This document shows, one piece after another, positions 59,166 through 64,000 of a stretch of 64,000 nt of DNA. Origin of the DNA: an uncultured Pseudomonadota bacterium (GTDB taxonomy: Bacteria; Myxococcota_A; UBA796; CAJQPC01); NCBI GenBank assembly GCA_913060515.1, contig CAJXRZ010000007.1, positions 1 to 64,000 on the forward strand. Reading direction: 5' to 3'. The position numbers and the translations under genes are program-made. A model generated the notes under the pieces. That model did no database searches and was not told the DNA's origin. It was given only the letters and a program-made list of their open reading frames with translations. Within the stretch, counting starts at the first letter, position 1, and every line of letters begins with the position of its first letter.

Positions 59166-60098
59166 TCAAGCCGCGGCACCCAAGCCCAGTCTCCGCTCGA
59201 GACTCGCCATGCCAAAGCCACGCCAGCCTCGCTTGCGCAGCAGACAGAAGAGCAGCAACAGGCCGAGGGGCAAGTTGCCTGTGCCGAGCATGCTCAGAGC
59301 CAGAGTAAGCCCGAGCACCCAGTGCCATTGTTCGCGGGCATAGAAGCCCTTCCACATCGCCCAGCACCCCGCGCTCGTGAGGAAAAGGGGCAGGCTGGCT
59401 CCCGCCCAAAGACCGAACATCTGGAGCTTCGCATCGGCATTGGGGCCCGAGTCTATAAGCCAGAGGAGGGCGATAACGAACAAGAGCAAGCCCACAAGGC
59501 CCGCGAACAGTCCATAGGCAACCAAGAGCCAAGCACTCACCACGTCGAGCCGGTCTGGCACGCTGGGGTCGTCCTGCTCCATCTCTTGTGTTGGCTCAGG
59601 CAAAGGCGCTGGCTCAAAGCCCGACTCAGAGAGGGATGCGCCGTGCATGAGCACCGTCTGGTCTTGCTCAAAGCTGCGCCGCCTGAAGACTTGCGTGGCC
59701 GCATCCTGGGGGGCCATCGGCTTGGCCACGGGCACGACCTCCTCGAGCAGCTCCGGGTGGAAGAAGGCCAAGCGTCCCCGCTCCCGCAGCAGCCCGTAGA
59801 GCATTCCAAGCGCCGGCAAGGCAAAGGCAATGCTCAACACCCCAAGGAGCGAGGCCACGATGAGCAAGACATAGACCACCCGACTGCGCAGCACAAAGCC
59901 AGCCAGAATCGTCGCGCCGGCAAAGCCCACGGCCCCCGCTGCGGCCAGCTGAAGCAGCCGCCCTTTCCAGCCCCAGAGCAGCACGCCGAGCTCGCCGACC
60001 TGGAGGGCGAAGATGAATTCAAAGCAGGTGGCGGCGCACAGGCCCAGGGCCAGCAGCCAATCCACAGTGTCCAAAGAGTCAATGGCGTCCCGCAACAT
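59166..60098 (-). CDS. polytopic membrane protein of unknown family
   Basis: 310 residues with about four hydrophobic helices in the first 125 residues, a soluble acidic middle (about 130-205, including EMEQDDPSVPD) and three or four more helices in the last 110. No transporter or enzyme motif is visible. ATG at 60098 has GAGG 5 bases upstream; a longer frame exists but has no better signal. It is convergent with dapB and divergent from the VOC gene. Confidence 0.7.
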   Translation of the reverse strand: MLRDAIDSLDTVDWLLALGLCAATCFEFIFALQVGELGVLLWGWKGRLLQLAAAGAVGFAGATILAGFVLRSRVVYVLLIVASLLGVLSIAFALPALGMLYGLLRERGRLAFFHPELLEEVVPVAKPMAPQDAATQVFRRRSFEQDQTVLMHGASLSESGFEPAPLPEPTQEMEQDDPSVPDRLDVVSAWLLVAYGLFAGLVGLLLFVIALLWLIDSGPNADAKLQMFGLWAGASLPLFLTSAGCWAMWKGFYAREQWHWVLGLTLALSMLGTGNLPLGLLLLFCLLRKRGWRGFGMASLERRLGLGAAA

Positions 60099-60291
60099 GG
60101 TGGCCTCGCTTGGGAAAGGGTGTGACCAGAGGCTACGGGGCAAGGCTTGATGGGCCGCGGCGAGCCCGGTTAGAATCGAAAACGACCGCTCCTAACACTT
60201 TATTTTTCCTGTACTTTCCCAACATTCGCCGCGAATCAGGGCTGCGATCCCGAGCGAAACCCGGGCCCAATGGGGTCCACTTGGAGCGTCC
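60099..60291. other. 193-base divergent intergenic region
   Basis: No gene is visible. TAGAAT at 60171-60176 could be a -10 for the + strand, and 60190-60222 is unusually AT-rich for this window (TTTATTTTTCC). A leader of about 110 bases would precede the VOC gene. Confidence 0.4.
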
Positions 60292-60903
60292 ATCGCTGAG
60301 CTCGACCATGTCTTTCTGCTCCTGAGGGATCCGGAGCCGGCCCTGGCCCAACTCCAGGCCCTCGGTCTGCGCGAGAGCTACCGCCGGGCGCACCCCGGGC
60401 AAGGCACCCGAAACGTCTGCTTCGCCTTTGACAACGCCTACCTGGAGATCCTGTGGATCGACGCGCTCCAGGACACCCAGAGCCCAGCCATCTCCCGCTG
60501 CCAGTTCCAGGCCCGGCGAGAGACAGGCTGCGCGGTGGGCATCGCCTGGCGGGGAGAGCTGGACCTGCCCACCTGGTCCTTTGAGCCGCCCTACCTGCCC
60601 CAAGGAATGCACATCCCGGTGGCCTTGGACAGCGACTCGCCCCAGCAGCCCTTGATGTTCCGAAGCCCCGGAGACCGAGCCCCCAGCGCATGGCCCACGG
60701 AGCGCCGCGGCCCCTCTAAGCCCTGGTCGCGCTTGGTCATCGAGTCTGTGGGCCTGCCGGCAAGCCCGAGCCCCGCCTTGCACGCCCTGCACGCAGCGGG
60801 TCTCTTGGAGGGCACCCACCGCGGACGGGAGCTGCGCCTACGCCTGGAGGGAGATGGGACGCACCGCCTGACCCTCAGGCCCGGATCTGCCCCAGAGCCT
60901 TGA
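60292..60903 (+). CDS. VOC/glyoxalase-like protein, probable ATC start
   Basis: 203 residues. AELDHVFLLLRDPEPALAQLQALGL is the first beta-alpha unit of the vicinal-oxygen-chelate fold, and NVCFAFDNAYLEILW the matching metal-side strands with Glu. The frame is open back to a TAA at 60193-60195 but holds no ATG, GTG or TTG before the domain; ATC at 60292 has TTGGAG ending 5 bases upstream and gives the right N-terminus. The 3' end overlaps the convergent dusA gene by 29 bases. The substrate is unknown. Confidence 0.72.
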   Translation: MAELDHVFLLLRDPEPALAQLQALGLRESYRRAHPGQGTRNVCFAFDNAYLEILWIDALQDTQSPAISRCQFQARRETGCAVGIAWRGELDLPTWSFEPPYLPQGMHIPVALDSDSPQQPLMFRSPGDRAPSAWPTERRGPSKPWSRLVIESVGLPASPSPALHALHAAGLLEGTHRGRELRLRLEGDGTHRLTLRPGSAPEP

Positions 60904-61870
60904 TCAACAGCTCGGGCCCCTGCCCCGGCTTGTGGCCGTTCTCCGTCAACACGCGGCGCCACTTCCGCGCGCCAGGCACACCGTTGAACAGGTTCAACAT
61001 GCCCTTTGCGATGTGGCCCACCTTGGTACGCTGATGCCGGGCCAGCTCTCGCTCGGCGTACTCCGCCATCTGGTGCACCAGCTCGTGCCGCGTGGGAGGC
61101 GTCCAGCTGGTGTCCCCGTAGATCTCGCGGTCCACCCGGGCAAAGAGGTAGGGGTTGTCCCAGGCCGCCCGGCCGATCATCACGCCGTCCACATGCTCGA
61201 GGTGCTCCAGGGAGTCCTCGATGGTCTTGATGCCGCCATTGATGATGATGTCCAGCTCCGGGCGCTCCTGCTTCAGGCGCCAGACTTCGGGGTGCTGCAG
61301 AGGCGGCACGTTCCGGTTCTCCTTGGGTGAGAGGCCCTTCAACCAGGCCTTCCGCGCGTGCACCTGGAAGCGTGTGACGCCGCTCTCCGCCACGCAGTCC
61401 ACGAAGCGCAGCATGTCTTGGTAGGAGTCGATCTCGTCAAAACCGATGCGGTGCTTGACCGTGACGGGCAAGGGCGAGGCTGCTCGCATGGCAGCCAATG
61501 CATCCCGAACCTTCTGCGGCTGCCCCATCAGCACCACGCCGAAGCAACCGGACTGAACCCGGCTGCTCGGACAGCCCACGTTCAAGTCAATCTCGTCGTA
61601 GCCCCAGGCGGCGGCCCACTGGGCACACCGGGCCAAGTCTTTGGGAGAGTCGCCCCCAACCTGCAGAGAGACAGGGTGCTCATGCACCCCAAAGTCCAGG
61701 TGCATGGGCCGGTCTCCGTGGATGAGCGCGTGCGCGGTCACCATCTCCGTGACCAAGAGCGTGCGCTTGGAGAGCAAGCGGATCAGGGTGCGGAAGTGGC
61801 GGTCCGTGCGCTCCATCATGGGCGCGACGGTCATCTTGGGAGCGGTCATCTTCGAGCCGGGCGGGGTCAT
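60875..61870 (-). CDS. dusA: tRNA-dihydrouridine synthase A
   Basis: 331 residues, the FMN-dependent TIM-barrel enzyme that reduces uridines in the tRNA D-loop. VAPMMERTDRHFR opens the FMN site, DLNVGCPSSRVQSGCFG carries the catalytic Cys, VKHRIGFDE the substrate-side Lys-His-Arg, and IINGGIKT and GVMIGRAAWDNPY the phosphate-binding loops; all are DusA-type. It overlaps the upstream radical SAM gene (ATGA) and so is probably co-expressed with it. Confidence 0.95.
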   Translation of the reverse strand: MTPPGSKMTAPKMTVAPMMERTDRHFRTLIRLLSKRTLLVTEMVTAHALIHGDRPMHLDFGVHEHPVSLQVGGDSPKDLARCAQWAAAWGYDEIDLNVGCPSSRVQSGCFGVVLMGQPQKVRDALAAMRAASPLPVTVKHRIGFDEIDSYQDMLRFVDCVAESGVTRFQVHARKAWLKGLSPKENRNVPPLQHPEVWRLKQERPELDIIINGGIKTIEDSLEHLEHVDGVMIGRAAWDNPYLFARVDREIYGDTSWTPPTRHELVHQMAEYAERELARHQRTKVGHIAKGMLNLFNGVPGARKWRRVLTENGHKPGQGPELLIKALGQIRA

Positions 61871-63993
61871 TCGCCGGCTGTGTAATTCGGCGAGTAGGGG
61901 TAGTGACAGTCGCGGCAGGCCTCAAGGCTGGGAACGCCGGCCCCTTTGGCGTGGCGACGCTGGGCCAATACTTCTTTGTCTTCCTGCCAAATCTGCGAGA
62001 GCGAACCCGAGGTCACCTCCCCCACACGGTTCTTCAAGGAGATGTCCCAAGGGCACAAGACCACCTTGCCGTCCCACGACACCGTGGGGGTGGCAAACAC
62101 ACCGGGGCAGCGGCGTGGGGTGTCCTCTTTGCCGCTCTCACAAGGCACATCCAAGATCTCGGCGACCTCCTCCAAGCGCTCGCGTGCCTGGGCGGTGGCC
62201 TGGAAGTGGTCGTGATCGCTGCGGCGGAACCAGATGGCGTCGCCGGCCGTCGGCATGACCCCGACGTGGAGGGGCAGGCCTGGAAAACGCTCTTGCCATG
62301 GCTCAGACCAAGAGAAGGGATCCATGTCCTCGACCACGGTCCACGCCATCAAGAGCTGCGTCGCCGGACCCCGTGTTTGGGCCAAGTGCAGCCAGTTCTC
62401 GCGCGCCGTGTCCTCCTCCTGCCCCATCGCATTTCCGTTGAGGATCCAGATCTGGGGAATCTCACCAAACTCCGCAATGATGCTTGCGATCTTGGGTCCC
62501 AACAGGCGCCCGTCGGTCTCCACGATCAGTCGCTCAAAGACGCCATGTTCGGAGATGGCAGTGAGCACTTCGCGCAGGACCGGCTCCCGCTCTGGATGCA
62601 GAAGGGGCTCGCCGCGCCAGCTCAGCTGCACCGTGGGGAAGACGAGGCCAGACTGGCGCAGGTCCTCAACCACCCGCCGCACCAGCTCCAAGCCCATAAA
62701 GCCCCGACCAAAGTCCAGATAGCCGCGGTCTCGCAGACCGTCCCAGGCTCCTTCATCGGTCCAGGCCCCGGAGATGGGCGTGGGGCAGGTCTTGGCAAAG
62801 TCGGCAAAGCGCCTGGCAGCGCTGGGATCCAAGCCCGCGATCGGCGCCATGTCCGAGAGCTCCAGCCTCAGAACGCCACCGGGGATCCGGGTGATGCGCT
62901 GGCGAGAGAAGCGACCCAAGGCACGCTTGGCCCGGCGTCTGATGCCCCCGGAGATCAGGCTGGCGGCCGTCCCACCCAAGGCCTGGGCCGAGTCGGAGTC
63001 CCGTCGCAGGTAGCAGTTTTGGATACAGGGGGTGCTGCAGGACTTGACCACCTCCCGGCGCGCCCGAAGCTCGGAGGAGCCCCAGAGCTGCTGCAGGGTC
63101 TTCTGGCGCGTGCTGCCAAAGGCCCCGTTGAGGAAGTCCAGGTTGCCATCGCACATCACGGCTTGTCCGTCGGAGTTGATGTAGAGCTCCTTCCAGCCGG
63201 CCCAGCAGGGGGCCTCAAGCGGGGAGATGTCCTCGCGGTAGTACCGGGCGATGAGATCCAGGTCCTGCTCGGTGTTCAGGATCTCAAAGCCCGGCTGGGG
63301 CGTCCGAATCCTGGACTTCAGCTCTTCTACGAGCGCGCCCAGATCCGCCTGGTCCTGCTCTCGAATCCATAGGTCGCGGCCCTCTTTGGGGGTGTCCGGC
63401 CCGTGGCGGAAGAGGTTGAGCAGCTGCACGCCGTCAAAGCCCTGCTCTGCCAGCTCGTCCAAGAAAGCCGGCAAGGTGTGGAGGTTCCTGCGGTGGATGA
63501 TGGTGTTGGCCAACACCTTGCGCCTGGGATTGCCTGCCGCCGTGTCCGCCTCTCGCAGGCGCCGGTACCCGGTCATGGCCCTGCGGTACATGCCCTCCCC
63601 ACGGATGCTGTCATTCGCCGCCTCCGCGCCGTCCAGGCTGATGGTGATGTGCAGCCGACTGGGAGGAATGGTGGCCAACATCTGCGCCCGGCGGGTGTTG
63701 ATCAGCGTGCCGTTGGTCGTGACCGTCACGTAGAAGCCCGCCGAGGCCGCGTGGGCCAGGATCTCCTCCAGGTCCCCGCGCATGAAGAGCTCGCCCCCCA
63801 AGGGGTTGAAGACCTGAATGCCCATCTGAGCCGCCTGGTCGATCAGGTCCTTGATCTCGGCCGTGCTGAGCTCGTCGGGCACCTCGTAGCAGGTGGTGCA
63901 CATCGTGCAGCTCAGGTTGCAACGCAGCGTCAGGTTGACGCTGAGCCAATCTGGCGGCGCCAAAGAGCGGTTGAGCGCCCGCGAGAGATACAT
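61867..63993 (-). CDS. tandem radical SAM/SPASM protein, second half lacking the cluster
   Basis: 708 residues in two like halves. The first is a radical SAM enzyme with C25-x3-C29-x2-C32 for the AdoMet-binding 4Fe-4S cluster, NPLGGELFM (GGE motif) and a SPASM-type Cys region near 270-330 (CWAGWKELYINSDG; CSTPCIQNCYLR). The second half has a matching barrel with SWRGEPLLHPE, but no C-x3-C-x2-C, and ends in its own SPASM-type region (CPGVFATPTVSWDGKVVLCPWD; CRDCHYP). SPASM proteins often modify peptides or act in cofactor maturation. ATG at 63993 gives a normal start, but the window ends 7 bases further on, so upstream context is unseen. Confidence 0.85.
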   Translation of the reverse strand: MYLSRALNRSLAPPDWLSVNLTLRCNLSCTMCTTCYEVPDELSTAEIKDLIDQAAQMGIQVFNPLGGELFMRGDLEEILAHAASAGFYVTVTTNGTLINTRRAQMLATIPPSRLHITISLDGAEAANDSIRGEGMYRRAMTGYRRLREADTAAGNPRRKVLANTIIHRRNLHTLPAFLDELAEQGFDGVQLLNLFRHGPDTPKEGRDLWIREQDQADLGALVEELKSRIRTPQPGFEILNTEQDLDLIARYYREDISPLEAPCWAGWKELYINSDGQAVMCDGNLDFLNGAFGSTRQKTLQQLWGSSELRARREVVKSCSTPCIQNCYLRRDSDSAQALGGTAASLISGGIRRRAKRALGRFSRQRITRIPGGVLRLELSDMAPIAGLDPSAARRFADFAKTCPTPISGAWTDEGAWDGLRDRGYLDFGRGFMGLELVRRVVEDLRQSGLVFPTVQLSWRGEPLLHPEREPVLREVLTAISEHGVFERLIVETDGRLLGPKIASIIAEFGEIPQIWILNGNAMGQEEDTARENWLHLAQTRGPATQLLMAWTVVEDMDPFSWSEPWQERFPGLPLHVGVMPTAGDAIWFRRSDHDHFQATAQARERLEEVAEILDVPCESGKEDTPRRCPGVFATPTVSWDGKVVLCPWDISLKNRVGEVTSGSLSQIWQEDKEVLAQRRHAKGAGVPSLEACRDCHYPYSPNYTAGE

Positions 63994-64000
63994 GCGCGCG

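Noticed and set aside
48-64000. tRNA and rRNA genes
   Set aside because: I looked through the intergenic gaps for cloverleaf landmarks and rRNA-like conserved stretches and saw none; nearly all gaps are shorter than 200 bases.

Overview
The window is high-GC, densely packed Gram-negative DNA. There are about fifty protein genes, many overlapping by ATGA or GTGA, and no rRNA, tRNA or CRISPR array that I can see. Eukaryotic-like Ser/Thr kinases, FHA and propeller-sensor proteins, many lipoproteins with Asp/Thr/Gly-rich linkers behind the lipobox, a beta-barrel outer-membrane protein and an Flp pilin together suggest Myxococcota or a close relative. That is an inference from gene content; no marker gene proves it. 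Bases 1-47 are Illumina Nextera adapter with an index, so this is the raw end of an assembled contig and genome sequence starts at base 48.

Layout. 48-3702: truncated ECF sigma factor, 2Fe-2S ferredoxin plus FAD-linked oxidase, a PEGA-like surface protein and a small membrane protein. 3730-16409: kinase with an FGE-like domain, divergent FHA regulator, two membrane vWA proteins, a repeat lipoprotein, a secreted hydrolase and a kinase with a propeller. 16406-23391: an overlapping run of zinc-less DksA-like protein, Ig-like lipoprotein and LOG-family protein, followed by a large hybrid sensor kinase, with a separate lipoprotein upstream. 23538-32670: Dam methylase, CCA/poly(A) polymerase, an acyl-CoA-dehydrogenase-like protein overlapping a REC-PAS-kinase, a hydrolase, an aminopropyltransferase-transporter fusion with an M28 peptidase, and an Flp pilin. 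32815-37649: five translationally coupled genes for a class III cyclase, a truncated hemoglobin, an acidic protein and an asymmetric heterodimeric ABC exporter. 37653-44397: paired Bor-like lipoproteins, pdxJ, a phosphatase-superfamily enzyme, a 364-base gap with DnaA-box-like sites, a YbjN-like protein and a metallo-beta-lactamase-fold enzyme. 44403-50282: M50 protease, pseudokinase, NACHT NTPase and a convergent KAP NTPase. 50334-57497: DUF2804 protein, then a cell-surface glycan operon (epimerase, two GT-C-like membrane enzymes, DUF5989, SxtJ-like, beta-barrel). 57536-64000: dapA-dapB, a membrane protein, a VOC protein, dusA and a tandem radical SAM/SPASM protein.

Two features recur. Many single genes carry a TAnnnT hexamer 5-7 bases before the start codon and no Shine-Dalgarno site, which suggests leaderless mRNAs. 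A few genes seem to start at CTG or ATC behind a good Shine-Dalgarno site. The strongest candidates for undescribed systems are the cyclase-globin-ABC operon and the pseudokinase/NACHT/KAP cluster.
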